Below, one piece after another: positions 51,716-60,582 of a stretch of 64,000 nucleotides of DNA. The stretch comes from an uncultured Stenotrophomonas sp. Its GTDB lineage: Bacteria; Pseudomonadota; Gammaproteobacteria; Xanthomonadales; Xanthomonadaceae. Position 1 is the stretch's first letter. Every line of letters begins with the position of its first letter. Made by a program: the position numbers and the translations under genes. The notes under the pieces were generated by a model that saw only the letters and a program-made list of their open reading frames with translations, made no database searches and was not told the origin of the DNA. Location of the stretch: positions 744,001-808,000 of the forward strand of contig FLTS01000001.1 of NCBI GenBank assembly GCA_900078405.1, written 5' to 3'.

Positions 51716-52603
51716 ATGCCTGTACCCTACTGGGACGACCAGCGCATCTTGCTTGCGGTGCTAAGAGCGGGCAGCCTTCTGGGCGCTGCTCGCGTTCTTG
51801 GCGTAAGCCAGCCGACCATTCGAAGGCGCATTGAAGCCCTAGAAATCGCCTTGGGGGTAGCGCTTTTTACTCGCTGCGCTGCCGCGGTTGTACCCACACA
51901 GACAGCACTCGACCTTGTTCCCCATTTAGAGGCTATGGAACGAGCGTCTTCCGCTTTTCAACGTGGGGTCAGTGCAGACGCCAATGCACTTGCAGGCACT
52001 GTTCGCCTTGCAGCCAGCGAACTGTTGGGTGTCGAACTTCTTCCCACTATGCTGGAGTCATTGCGGACAGATCACCCTATGCTGTCGATCGAGTTGGCAC
52101 TTTCTGATCGAGTCGAGGATTTGATCGAGCACGAGGCTGATATAGCCATTAGAACCGTAAAGCCGACTCATGATTCTTTGATTGCTCGACGTCTTGGAGT
52201 TTCCAAAGTCGGCCTCTATGCTAAGCCTGAATTTCTTGAGGCAAACGGAGAGCCAAGGAGCCTTGAGCAGCTCCGGGAGTGCCCATTGATTACGCCAGAT
52301 AGAGCATCAGACGACTGGGCAACTCTTTTGCAGCTCGGATATCCATCTCATAGTGCGAAAGTAGTCCTCAGGGCTGACAATCATTTAGCACAGTTGGCAG
52401 CGGTTCGATCAGGTCTTGGCATAGGGCCGTGCCATAGCATGCTTGCCAAGCGTTATCAGCTCACCCGTGTGCTTGAGCAGGATTTCAACCTGGATGTAGA
52501 TGTGTGGATTGCAATGCCTGAAAGCTCGCGAAATATAGCGCGAGTAACAGCGGTATTCAGATGTCTAGCTAACGCAATGAGTGACCTTCTTGCGGAGAGC
52601 TAA
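51716..52603 (+). CDS. LysR-family transcriptional regulator (cargo)
   Basis: 295-aa regulator with N-terminal HTH (LLAVLRAGSLLGAARVLGVSQPTIRRRIEALE) and effector domain. Divergent from the cupin gene, so that is its probable target. ATG at 51716 (TTG at 51707 less likely). Low GC relative to the backbone; part of the island. Confidence 0.88.
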   Translation: MPVPYWDDQRILLAVLRAGSLLGAARVLGVSQPTIRRRIEALEIALGVALFTRCAAAVVPTQTALDLVPHLEAMERASSAFQRGVSADANALAGTVRLAASELLGVELLPTMLESLRTDHPMLSIELALSDRVEDLIEHEADIAIRTVKPTHDSLIARRLGVSKVGLYAKPEFLEANGEPRSLEQLRECPLITPDRASDDWATLLQLGYPSHSAKVVLRADNHLAQLAAVRSGLGIGPCHSMLAKRYQLTRVLEQDFNLDVDVWIAMPESSRNIARVTAVFRCLANAMSDLLAES

Positions 52604-52645
52604 CATAGAATTGCGAAAACCAATTCCACAGCGGATGAAAATACC

Positions 52646-53266
52646 CTAATCAACTCTAACCTCAAACCCAAGAGCTTGAGCAACAATTATTGTTTGGTCG
52701 ATCGTAATAATTGCGCCTTTAAGCTGAACGTTTTCCGGCTCCAAAGAACTCAGATCACTTCCTCTAAGGTCACATTCGGAAAAATCCGCACTATGCAGCC
52801 AAGCACCCGATAAGTCTGTGTCGCGAATTGTTCCACCTTGGCATCTTGCCCCTGTGAGGTCGGCCTCCCTCAACCTGATACCCAAGAGCGATGCTCGGCT
52901 CAAATCGGCACCGGGTAATCCCACAAAGCCCCAATCGCCTCCGATGACTTGCATGTGGTGAAATTGGCAGTCATCAAACATGCTGCCCAAGAGTTTACAT
53001 TCCAAGAACTTGCTGTCGAAGAAATTGCACGACACAAACGTGCAATTTACAAAAGCGCTGTCTTTGTGGATCGATGCGTTAAAGCGTGCTCGCCGGAAGG
53101 TACATTCATTAAAGACGCAGCCACTGGACTGCACTTCAGTTAAGTCAATGTCGACAAAAAGCGTATTGCTATATTCTTTTCTTAGCAACTCTTGCCCATA
53201 CCAATCTGCGCCCGAAATCCTTTCGCTAGTTGGGGGCGCAGGCTCTCCATATTTTCTATCCGCCAT
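52646..53266 (-). CDS. Pentapeptide-repeat protein (Qnr/MfpA-like)
   Basis: 206-aa right-handed beta-helix protein built of A(D/N)LXX-type repeats: CVFNECTFRRARFN, AFVNCTFVSCNFFDSKF, GADLSRASLLGIRLREADLTGA and DTDLSGAWLHSADFSECDLRGSDLSS. The end, VQLKGAIITIDQTIIVAQALGFEV, resembles the C-terminal dimerisation helix of Qnr proteins, which mimic B-form DNA and protect gyrase. Its start overlaps the inositol-phosphatase-like gene by 11 bp. Whether it binds gyrase cannot be told here. Confidence 0.7.
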   Translation of the reverse strand: MADRKYGEPAPPTSERISGADWYGQELLRKEYSNTLFVDIDLTEVQSSGCVFNECTFRRARFNASIHKDSAFVNCTFVSCNFFDSKFLECKLLGSMFDDCQFHHMQVIGGDWGFVGLPGADLSRASLLGIRLREADLTGARCQGGTIRDTDLSGAWLHSADFSECDLRGSDLSSLEPENVQLKGAIITIDQTIIVAQALGFEVRVD

Positions 53267-54071
53267 TATCGGGTTCCGTTTCTTTTTCTAGCAAATGTGC
53301 AATTTGTGTGGATAGGTTCTGCCCTGACGCGACAATTGATTTATCCCCAATCGTGAAATTTCCTGATTCTGCATTAGTGACCAATGCGCCGGCCTCTTCA
53401 GCCAAAAGCGCACCTGCCAGCCAGTCCTCTACGTCACCATCCATAGACCAGTAGGCGTCGAGTCTTCCCGCCGCAACATATGCAAGCTGAAGTGATGACG
53501 ACGCCATAATCCGTAAGGAAAACACAGCCGGGACGACCTTCTGTATAGACGCAATGGTCGCGTCGGTTGCATCCCTTCCGTCGAATTTAAAAGATGGCAT
53601 CGTCGTAGCGACAACTGCGGCTTCAAGCAGCTTTCGATCTGACGATCTAATTTCTCTTCCATTCAGTGACGCCTGTTCGCCTTTGACCGCTGTGAACATT
53701 TCGTCCAGGACAGGATCGTAGACAAAAGCAGCCCTGGTTTCTCCATTCACTACCAGCGCGAGAGACGACGACCACAACGGGAGACCCATAAGATAATGGT
53801 ATGCGCCGTCAATTGGATCATAGATCCAGGACGCCCCGGAACCCGAGCCGTTGCTGAACGACGCACCTGTGCGCTCAGAATACCCCCAAGAAATATCCGG
53901 GTATGCCTCTGCCAGTGCGGTCTTGAGTAAAGAGCACGCCCGAGAGTTGGCTTCTTTGACGTAGGAAATCATTCCCCCTGCATCTCGAAGGTTTCTTTCT
54001 GCTGGATTTTCTCTTAGTAGTTGAGTAACCGTTTTTAGGTGCTGGCTGCACAAATCCATATCCAGTTGCAT
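53256..54071 (-). CDS. Inositol monophosphatase family protein
   Basis: 271-aa Mg-dependent phosphatase fold. Ligands: Glu66 in GYSERTG, Asp85 and Asp88 in WIYDPIDGAYHYLMGLP, and Asp216 in DGDVEDWLAGALLAEEAGA, all with spacing of the IMPase/CysQ superfamily. The usual GT/GTTNF after DPIDG is replaced by GAYHY, suggesting an altered substrate. ATG at 54071. Operon with the pentapeptide gene and divergent from the AraC regulator. Confidence 0.8.
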   Translation of the reverse strand: MQLDMDLCSQHLKTVTQLLRENPAERNLRDAGGMISYVKEANSRACSLLKTALAEAYPDISWGYSERTGASFSNGSGSGASWIYDPIDGAYHYLMGLPLWSSSLALVVNGETRAAFVYDPVLDEMFTAVKGEQASLNGREIRSSDRKLLEAAVVATTMPSFKFDGRDATDATIASIQKVVPAVFSLRIMASSSLQLAYVAAGRLDAYWSMDGDVEDWLAGALLAEEAGALVTNAESGNFTIGDKSIVASGQNLSTQIAHLLEKETEPDNGG

Positions 54072-54168
54072 AGCATTTTCCAACTATTCGCAGGACGTCC
54101 ATGATCGCTCCGAACGATGTTGCCTGATACACTCACTGGGTCAATAAGTATGCGTATCGGGCCAAAAG

Positions 54169-54966
54169 ATGCTATCCACTGGTGGTTCACGCGTCGGCGA
54201 GGACGTCTTGTTTTCCCTAAGCCATCAAACACAGGTCTCCGATGTAGAGATGCCCCCGCACACTCACCGCGAAGGTCAACTCTACGTGGTGGCAGAAGGC
54301 TCAATGATTGTCGCAACAGCCCATGAAACGTGGCTAGTAGCGCCTGGGCAAATTGGGTGGATACCACCCGAGGTGACACACAGCGCACGTGTTCACGGGA
54401 CAATGTCAGGCTGGGTGGGCCATCTTGCCCCTGAGCTATCTTTGGACCTCCCTGGCCGGCCGACGGCCTTCAGGCAAAGTGCCTTATCAGCCGCAATCCT
54501 TGAAAGATTGCCTGGGAGCGGAGTGTCCTCCGCGAGCGACAAACGTGAGCTTCGTCTGCTAGAGGCCCTCGTCGATGAGTTGGGTTTGCTCCCGCCCCAG
54601 CCTATGTGCTTGCCGTACCCTAAGACTTCTAGGCTCGCGGATATCGCAAGAAAAATTATTGATGACTTGGCAGTAGCAAATTCTCTTGACGACATGGCCG
54701 CGCTAGCATTCATGTCCAGGCGAAGTCTCACGCGCCAGTTTCGGGCGGAGACTGGGATGTCAATCGTGGAGTGGCGTGATGCCGCTCGCATGCAGCGGGC
54801 TGTGCAATTGTTGGCAGCGGGGCATAGCGTGACCAGCATCGCGTATACGCTCGGATACGATGGAGCAAGCAGATTCATAGATAAATTCAGTGCAACTTTC
54901 GGCGTCACACCGAAGCAGTTCTCCCTTAGATCCATCAGAAATCCGCTGCGCGAAGATGCTGATTGA
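54169..54966 (+). CDS. AraC-family transcriptional regulator
   Basis: 265-aa regulator. N-terminal cupin-like sensing domain with MPPHTHREGQLYVVAEGSM, and C-terminal double HTH: SLDDMAALAFMSRRSLTRQFRAETG and SVTSIAYTLGYDGASRFIDKFSATFGVTP. ATG at 54169. Divergent from the IMPase/pentapeptide pair and likely its regulator. 8 bp from the relaxase stop (convergent). Confidence 0.88.
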   Translation: MLSTGGSRVGEDVLFSLSHQTQVSDVEMPPHTHREGQLYVVAEGSMIVATAHETWLVAPGQIGWIPPEVTHSARVHGTMSGWVGHLAPELSLDLPGRPTAFRQSALSAAILERLPGSGVSSASDKRELRLLEALVDELGLLPPQPMCLPYPKTSRLADIARKIIDDLAVANSLDDMAALAFMSRRSLTRQFRAETGMSIVEWRDAARMQRAVQLLAAGHSVTSIAYTLGYDGASRFIDKFSATFGVTPKQFSLRSIRNPLREDAD

Positions 54967-54974
54967 TGCTTACG

Positions 54975-56954
54975 TCACGCTAAACCACGCTCCCGGCCAA
55001 ATCCCCAAGACACTCCACCGTTGCGCACGGTGGCGGTGAGTTGCTGTCCCAGCCTTTGTTCGATTATTGGTTTCCACGGCACCAGACTGAACCCCATGCC
55101 GTCATCGAGCATGGCGTAGCGTCCGCTGGCGAGCATGACGGAGCCCCGGTAGATGCCAGCCACGCGCTGGCCGTCGGACACGGGCCGATGCTCCAGGCCG
55201 GTGTCGGCGGCAATGTCCTTCGCTGCCTGCGCCAGCTCCCGGTTGCGCAGCGTGCCCAGCAGGTTGCGCGCCAGGATCACGCGCTGCCCGCGCCGCTCGG
55301 CCAGCCCCTGTTCGGCCAGGAAGTCGGCGCGCTGCTGCATCGCCTGCTTGGCCTCACCACCAAAGCCCAGGTCGCCCAAGCCCGAGCCGCCGCCGATCAA
55401 CTGCTGGTCGAGCCAGGTGGCGCCGATCACGCGGGCCTGCCGCTCGATGGGCAGGTGCGATTTCAGTTCTACCGCCACGCCGCCCAGGCGCTGCGCGTCA
55501 TAGCGGCGGCCCTGTTCGGCCAGGTCGTCCGGCACCTTCCATAGCCCTTCGGCCACGCGCTCGACGATGCCCGCCCGGCGCAGGGCTTCCAGCCGGCGGA
55601 CGTGGGCTGCGACGACTTCCTGCGGGTCGCGGCCCGGTGCGGCCTGCCCCTGCGCGATGGCGAGGTGATGGTCGGTGCGGTACAGGCCATCGCTTGCCAG
55701 TGCGGTGATGTTCTTGTCGGCCGCGCGCACGTCAGCCGATCCCTTCACCTCCACCACGGCACCGGTTGGATAGTTCGCCAGCTCGTCGCGGGCGTTGAGT
55801 GCAACGTAATGGGCCTTGCCGTCCACGCCGTCGATGACCAGATAGCCCCGGTCGCGCAGCTCGTCGGCCAGCCCCTTCGCGACCACGCGACCGAGAATGG
55901 TTCGGCCATCGTCTCCCGGCTCGAACACCGCCAGCTCGCGCGGCTCGCCGCGCATGGCCCGCTGCATGGTGCGGATGATGTCGCCACGCTCGCCCAGGGC
56001 GCGCAGCGTCTTTTCGGCATCGGAATGGACAGCCCAGGTGCCGGGCTGCATCTCGTCGGCCAGACCCAGGCGCTGCAAGCGTTGCAGCCGGCCGATCAGC
56101 AGCAGGCGCTGGCGTTGCAGCCGCGGTTCGTTGAACCGTTCGATCTGCACTCGGACATCCTCGCCGGCTTCGCGTTGCAGCGTGCGATCCAGGCTTGTCC
56201 ATCGCTCCTGCTCTACCTCGCGCTGCAAGGTCTGCTGGATCTCCAGCTCGGTGCGTGGCCCCAGCCATTCGGTCGCCAGTTCAGCGGCGCGATGGCGGAA
56301 GCCATCGGCGATATAGTCGCCAGCGATGATGAGGTCTTTGCCGGTGTCGTCGCGCCCGCGCACGACGATGTGCGTGTGCGGGTTGTCGGTGTTCCAGTGG
56401 TTGACGGCCACCCAATCAAGGCCGGTGCCCAGGTCGGCTTCCATGCGGCCCATCAGGTGCCGCGTGTAGGTGCGCAGGTCTTCCAGCTCGGCGCCGTCCT
56501 CGGGCGAGAGGATGAAGCGGAAATGGTGCCGGTCATCGGCGCAGCGTTCCTTGAAGGCGTCGAGGTCGGCGGCATCGGTCTGCGGCCCGTAGGCTTGGCC
56601 CGGCTCGCCATCGCGGCCCACGCCATCGCGCTCGATGTAGCGCAGGTGCTTGGCGAGCGACTGCGGGCTGACCTGGCGCTGGTTGACCAGCAGGGTCTTG
56701 ATGGTCACGCGCCGCGACATGGGCGTCAGCTTCGCCCCGGCGAAGCGCGCCGCCGTGTGGCCGCGCCCCAGGCGCGAGCCGGGCCGCTGGCCAGTGCCCC
56801 TCCCGGTGCCCCCAGCCGTCCCAGGACGGCGCACCGAGGACTTGCCGCTGCTGGCCTTGCCTGCCTGCTGGAGCACCTTGGAAACGAAGCCCTGGCCTCG
56901 GTTCTTCGGGGCATTGGGGCGGATGCGGAAATCGTCGTCGCGGCGGTCGGTCAT
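54975..56954 (-). CDS. traI: Conjugative relaxase, MOBP type with DUF3363 (TraI/VirD2-like)
   Basis: 659-aa nickase that cleaves oriT and pilots the single strand. Basic, low-complexity N-terminus, then catalytic region: candidate tyrosine Y106 in LRYIERDG and motif III HWNTDNPHTHIVV (His186, His193, His195). C-terminal DUF3363 region about residues 250-659. ATG at 56954; a longer frame to 57338 is not supported. It lies downstream of the probable oriT interval. Confidence 0.9.
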   Translation of the reverse strand: MTDRRDDDFRIRPNAPKNRGQGFVSKVLQQAGKASSGKSSVRRPGTAGGTGRGTGQRPGSRLGRGHTAARFAGAKLTPMSRRVTIKTLLVNQRQVSPQSLAKHLRYIERDGVGRDGEPGQAYGPQTDAADLDAFKERCADDRHHFRFILSPEDGAELEDLRTYTRHLMGRMEADLGTGLDWVAVNHWNTDNPHTHIVVRGRDDTGKDLIIAGDYIADGFRHRAAELATEWLGPRTELEIQQTLQREVEQERWTSLDRTLQREAGEDVRVQIERFNEPRLQRQRLLLIGRLQRLQRLGLADEMQPGTWAVHSDAEKTLRALGERGDIIRTMQRAMRGEPRELAVFEPGDDGRTILGRVVAKGLADELRDRGYLVIDGVDGKAHYVALNARDELANYPTGAVVEVKGSADVRAADKNITALASDGLYRTDHHLAIAQGQAAPGRDPQEVVAAHVRRLEALRRAGIVERVAEGLWKVPDDLAEQGRRYDAQRLGGVAVELKSHLPIERQARVIGATWLDQQLIGGGSGLGDLGFGGEAKQAMQQRADFLAEQGLAERRGQRVILARNLLGTLRNRELAQAAKDIAADTGLEHRPVSDGQRVAGIYRGSVMLASGRYAMLDDGMGFSLVPWKPIIEQRLGQQLTATVRNGGVSWGFGRERGLA

Positions 56955-57411
56955 GGCTGCGCTCCCTGCAAGCTCTGGCGCGCCCGGTCGTGCGAAGCAC
57001 GCGGATATGCCTGCATTGGCGCGGGCCTCGCGCCCCACACGGCACGGTGGCGAAGCCGCTCCGTGCCGCGCCACCCCCATGTGCAGACAGGCTTTCGACG
57101 CGGCCCGGTGCCGCGTCCTTTTGTCTTGCCTTCCGCTTTTGCCCTTCGCCGGCGCTCCGGGCAGCGGCGGCCCGGCGGCGCTGCGCGAGCAGCCAGCGCG
57201 CCGGCGAACGCGCGAACAAGCGCGATGAGGGCCGCAGGCCGGGCGCGTTCGAGGCAAGACGCCTGCACATGGGACGGCTGCGCCGGAGGCAGCGTGAAGT
57301 GCGGTAAGAATGCACCCGCACTGCACGCGCGACGACACGCCGACGAACAGCAGAACGTCACGCCCGATGGCACGACAAGATGCACGGCAACGTGCAGCGA
57401 GTCGGCGGCCA
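56955..57411. other. Gene-free interval, probable oriT
   Basis: 457 bp with no credible gene between traF and the relaxase. It contains three inverted repeats: CGTGC-GAA-GCACG (56989-57001) followed by ATATGCCTGC, CGGCACGG/CCGTGCCG (57040-57047, 57061-57068), and AGTGCGG/CCGCACT (57298-57304, 57316-57322). Relaxase-adjacent spacers with hairpins are the usual place of oriT, and ATATGCCTGC recalls the IncP-type nic TATCCTGC only partly. Confidence 0.5.
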
Positions 57412-57999
57412 TCATGGGCGTGACTCCAGCCAGACCGGATGCGCCACGCCGATCACGGCGGATGCGCTGACCGGCCCGAAATACCGGCTGTCGAACGACG
57501 CCGGGTTGGTCACACTCAAGAGGAACAGTTCGCCGGGTTCAAGGCGGCGGCATTGCTGCCAGGATGGCAGCGGCCGGCGCCAGCGGTCAGCGGGCAGCAC
57601 GGCGGCCGAAGGCACGCTGTCGATGCGGACAACGCGGCCAGTAATGCACACCTCCTGCGGCGCGACGGCGCCCACACGCTTGAGCAGCGGCACGCGCGCC
57701 GGCAGGTAGCCGCGCTGCGCAGCCAGCGCGGCGGCATCTGGCGGCAGCGTGGTCAGGACGATGCTGCCTACGGACAAAGGACGTGGCAGCGAGCCGGTGC
57801 CGTGCTCCTGTGGATCGACGCGATACCAGCCTACCGCCACGCTGTCGGACGGGTTGTAGATCAGACGCGGCATCGGATGCACGAAGGACGCCCAGGCCAG
57901 CGCCGCGAGGCCACAGGCGGACAGACCCGCCAGTACGAGGCGGGCGCGCAGGCGCGAGCGAGGACGCGGCGCGGTGCCGGCAGTCGAAAAAGCGGTCAT
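57412..57999 (-). CDS. traF: Conjugal transfer peptidase TraF (S26 family)
   Basis: 195-aa signal-peptidase-like enzyme that matures/cyclises the pilin. N-terminal helix (LVLAGLSACGLAALAWASF), catalytic Ser in IYNPSDSVAVGWYRV and Lys in VPLLKRVGAVAPQEVC. ATG at 57999, overlapping the DUF2840 stop. TrbC at 45257-45649 is its likely substrate. Confidence 0.9.
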   Translation of the reverse strand: MTAFSTAGTAPRPRSRLRARLVLAGLSACGLAALAWASFVHPMPRLIYNPSDSVAVGWYRVDPQEHGTGSLPRPLSVGSIVLTTLPPDAAALAAQRGYLPARVPLLKRVGAVAPQEVCITGRVVRIDSVPSAAVLPADRWRRPLPSWQQCRRLEPGELFLLSVTNPASFDSRYFGPVSASAVIGVAHPVWLESRP

Positions 58000-58529
58000 G
58001 GCATCGCCCTCCCGGTCAGCCAGGCGGCGTGCCGTTCGGCCGTGTATTCGGGCAGAGACAAGCGCGCAGCGAGCCGGTTGGCGAGCGTGCGCCAGTACGC
58101 GGGCGAGACAGCGGCGGGTGCGATGCCCAGCACCTCGATGGCGTCGATGCGCTCCAGCACGGCGCGCACCTGGTTCTCGCCCTCGGCGTGCAGCAGCAGG
58201 CGCGCGCCCGGCTGGACGCCGGGGATGCGCTGCGCCGCGTCCAGCGGCGTGCATGCCTGCATCACCATGAGCTGCCAGCGCACGGTGCCGTAGTCGTTGG
58301 CCTGCCAGCGGATGCGGCAGAACATGGCGCCCGGCAGGAACACGGCGCAGCGCCGCCAGCGGTCGAGCTGGTGCGTGCGCGCAGGTTCGCCGAAGCGCAA
58401 GTAGAGCTTGAAGCGTGGTTCGATGTAGGCCAGCGCCACGCGCGTCAGCGGCGCGCTGGCCGGCCGGCCGGAAGGTACTGCGAGCGCAGCCGTGGCCGCG
58501 CCAGCGGCAGGCGAAGCGGATGCGGTCAT
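57996..58529 (-). CDS. DUF2840 family protein
   Basis: 177-aa protein with the DUF2840 core TRVALAYIEPRFKLYLRFGEP and QLDRWRRCAVFLPGAMFCRIRWQANDYGT. The function is unknown; constant in this ICE family between the RHH/ParA genes and traF. ATG at 58529; 4-bp overlaps on both sides show co-translation. Confidence 0.88.
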   Translation of the reverse strand: MTASASPAAGAATAALAVPSGRPASAPLTRVALAYIEPRFKLYLRFGEPARTHQLDRWRRCAVFLPGAMFCRIRWQANDYGTVRWQLMVMQACTPLDAAQRIPGVQPGARLLLHAEGENQVRAVLERIDAIEVLGIAPAAVSPAYWRTLANRLAARLSLPEYTAERHAAWLTGRAMP

Positions 58530-58810
58530 GGAGTGTTCTCCCTGCGGTGTTCTGGAAACTCGCGCTCCAGCAGGCTGCGCAGCAGGTCTGCCACGGTCAC
58601 GCCCTGCGTGAAGGCCGATACCTTGATGCGCGCCCGCATCGCGGGCGTGATGTCGAGGGTCAGGCGAGCCGTGTAGAGGTCGCCCTTGCCTAGCGCATCG
58701 GCGTCGCCCTGGCGAATCCACGCCTCGGCGTGCGGATTCGCGGGCGGACGCGCGCCGATGCCGACGCGCTTAGCCGAGCGTTTGCTGTTCGGTGGCGGCT
58801 TCGCTGTCAT
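58526..58810 (-). CDS. Ribbon-helix-helix partition-associated protein
   Basis: 94-aa protein with a basic N-terminus and RHH domain (YTARLTLDITPAMRARIKVSAFTQGVTVADLLRSLLEREF). Directly behind parA (4-bp overlap), where a ParG/ParB-like centromere-binding partner is expected; homologues are often called ParB-like or CopG-like. ATG at 58810. Confidence 0.8.
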   Translation of the reverse strand: MTAKPPPNSKRSAKRVGIGARPPANPHAEAWIRQGDADALGKGDLYTARLTLDITPAMRARIKVSAFTQGVTVADLLRSLLEREFPEHRRENTP

Positions 58811-59445
58811 GTCGGCCACCGCAACAGTTCGTCCACCAGCGCGGTGATTTCGCGGGCGGCGGCGCTGTCCGGCGTCGTCTCGCGTGCAAGCCGGCCAGCG
58901 GCCACGCTGTCGGCGAACACGATGCGCTGATGCACTTCCGAGCGCAGCGCAGGAAGCGGTTGATCGGCCAGCGCCTGGCGCGCTTCGCGCCCGATCACGG
59001 TGGTACTGACGCGCCGATTGATGACGAAGGCCGCGCGCAGCGCAGGCCGGAACACCTGTGCCTCGCGGATCAGCGCCACCATCTCGGCGCTGGCCCACAG
59101 GTCGTAGGGGCTGGGCTGCACGGGGATCAGCACGCGCTCGGCCGCCAGCAGCGCGGAGCGCGCCAGCGCCGCGATCCTGGGCGGGCCGTCGATGACGACG
59201 TGATCGGCGCGGCGGGCCAGCTCCGGCGCTTCCTGATGCAGCGTTTCGCGTGCCAGGCCCACGGCGCTGAATAGCCGTGGCAAGCCTTGCTGGCTTCTGC
59301 GCTGCGTCCAGTCCAGCGATGAACCCTGCGGGTCGGCGTCGAGCAGCACGACGTGCTGCCCGCGCATCGCCAGTTCGCCGGCGATGTGCGTGGCGAGCGT
59401 GGTCTTGCCCACGCCACCTTTCTGGTTGAGCAGAGCGACGATCAT
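58807..59445 (-). CDS. parA: ParA partition ATPase
   Basis: 212-aa MinD/ParA-type ATPase: deviant Walker A KGGVGKT (residues 9-15), DADPQGSS and VIDGPP motifs. No N-terminal HTH, i.e. short ParA/ParF type. ATG at 59445. The operon parA-RHH-DUF2840-traF runs away from the origin region. Confidence 0.92.
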   Translation of the reverse strand: MIVALLNQKGGVGKTTLATHIAGELAMRGQHVVLLDADPQGSSLDWTQRRSQQGLPRLFSAVGLARETLHQEAPELARRADHVVIDGPPRIAALARSALLAAERVLIPVQPSPYDLWASAEMVALIREAQVFRPALRAAFVINRRVSTTVIGREARQALADQPLPALRSEVHQRIVFADSVAAGRLARETTPDSAAAREITALVDELLRWPT

Positions 59446-59506
59446 GGCGCGGCCCTCCGTGTTGGAAAGCCGTGCTGTTGCTGCCGCGCTTCGTGCCGCG
59501 TGGTAG

Positions 59507-59706
59507 TTATCCACCGTGGCGCGGCGCTTCTACTAAAAGTTAGAGAATTTAAGTTAGGGAAGTTAGAGGACGCGCAAACCCAATGCTGGCGCGGGTTTGC
59601 GGACGATCGGCACGCCTGATAGCACGATAGTCCCACGCCTGATAGCACGACACCCCGCACGCCTGATAGCACGACACCATTCACAGGCTGTCCCGGAGTT
59701 ATCCCC
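59507..59706. other. Iteron-type replication origin of the ICE
   Basis: Between parA and repA: DnaA boxes TTATCCAC (59507-59514) and TTATCCCC (59699-59706), an AT-rich segment with three AGTTAGRG repeats (about 59538-59569), and three 17-bp iterons. This is the layout of a Rep-dependent plasmid origin, with RepA encoded next to it. Confidence 0.8.
59611..59674 (+). repeat. Three 17-bp iterons
   Basis: CACGCCTGATAGCACGA occurs identically at 59611-59627, 59634-59650 and 59658-59674 (periods 23 and 24 bp, about two helical turns). Probably RepA binding sites. Confidence 0.92.
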
Positions 59707-60556
59707 GTGCCGTCTGCGGCACGGGCCGGAAGGTCAGCAGTTCCATGCCGTTGTCCGGCATCCGCTCGATGCCCAGGACGTAGCCGGGCAGCGACTGCCG
59801 CGCGACCAGCGCGCGCAGGTCGCAGGCGAAGTCGTAGGGCTTGGCGGTGCTGCCGGATTTCTGGTGCAGGTAGCGAAAGTCGAACTGCCAGCCGTATGCC
59901 TGCTTGCCGCCGTGCTTGCGCACCAGGCGGTACAGCCACCGCTCGATGCCGCCGGTCAGCCGGAAATACGCCGGGTCGATGGTCAGCACCAGGGCGGCGT
60001 CGAGCACGCCGGCAAAGAACCAGTCCGGCAGGATCAGCTCGATGCCCAGCGGCGTGCCGCTGGCATCGGCCAGTTCCTTCCATTCGTTGATCCACGAGAA
60101 GCGGTGCAGGCGCCGCCCGGTCGTCTCGCGGATGGACGTGGCCACCGTGGTCGATTGCAGCCGATCGAGCGCGGCCTTGAGGCGCTGGTAGTCGCGCAGC
60201 GACTTGCCGCGCCCGATGAAGCGCAGGATCTCGTAGGGCGTCGCGCGCATCAGCCGCGACGGGCGCAAGCCCGCGTCCTTCGCCTCCACGATCTGCGAGG
60301 CCGCCCATATCAGCACGTCCGCGTCCCAAATCGTAGCGATGCCGTGCTCCTGCGTGCCTTCCACGCGGATCGTCACGTTGCCCGCTCGGAAGTCGATGGG
60401 CTTGATCCGCTTCGACTTGGCGAGCGAGAAGAACGGATAGGCCATCAGGTCCTGGCTGTCGCGCGGTGCCATGTCGCCGGGCAAGGCGCGGAACAGGTCG
60501 AGCTGTTCGCGCTCCTGCATCGGCCGCTGCCCGGACGGCAGCGCGGAACTGGACAT
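59699..60556 (-). CDS. repA: Replication initiator protein RepA
   Basis: 285-aa initiator of the RPA family. Conserved QDLMAYPFFSLAKSKR, GIATIWDADVLIWAASQI, PYEILRFIGRG and GGIERWLYRLVRKHGG. ATG at 60556; longer frames overlap the HTH gene. Next to iterons, so it likely drives replication of the circular ICE. Confidence 0.9.
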   Translation of the reverse strand: MSSSALPSGQRPMQEREQLDLFRALPGDMAPRDSQDLMAYPFFSLAKSKRIKPIDFRAGNVTIRVEGTQEHGIATIWDADVLIWAASQIVEAKDAGLRPSRLMRATPYEILRFIGRGKSLRDYQRLKAALDRLQSTTVATSIRETTGRRLHRFSWINEWKELADASGTPLGIELILPDWFFAGVLDAALVLTIDPAYFRLTGGIERWLYRLVRKHGGKQAYGWQFDFRYLHQKSGSTAKPYDFACDLRALVARQSLPGYVLGIERMPDNGMELLTFRPVPQTARG

Positions 60557-60582
60557 GGCGATGGCCTGGCGCGCGCCGCCGA

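Noticed and set aside
59611..59674. Iterons as a CRISPR array
   Set aside because: Spacers are only 6-7 bp; the location and DnaA boxes point to a replication origin.
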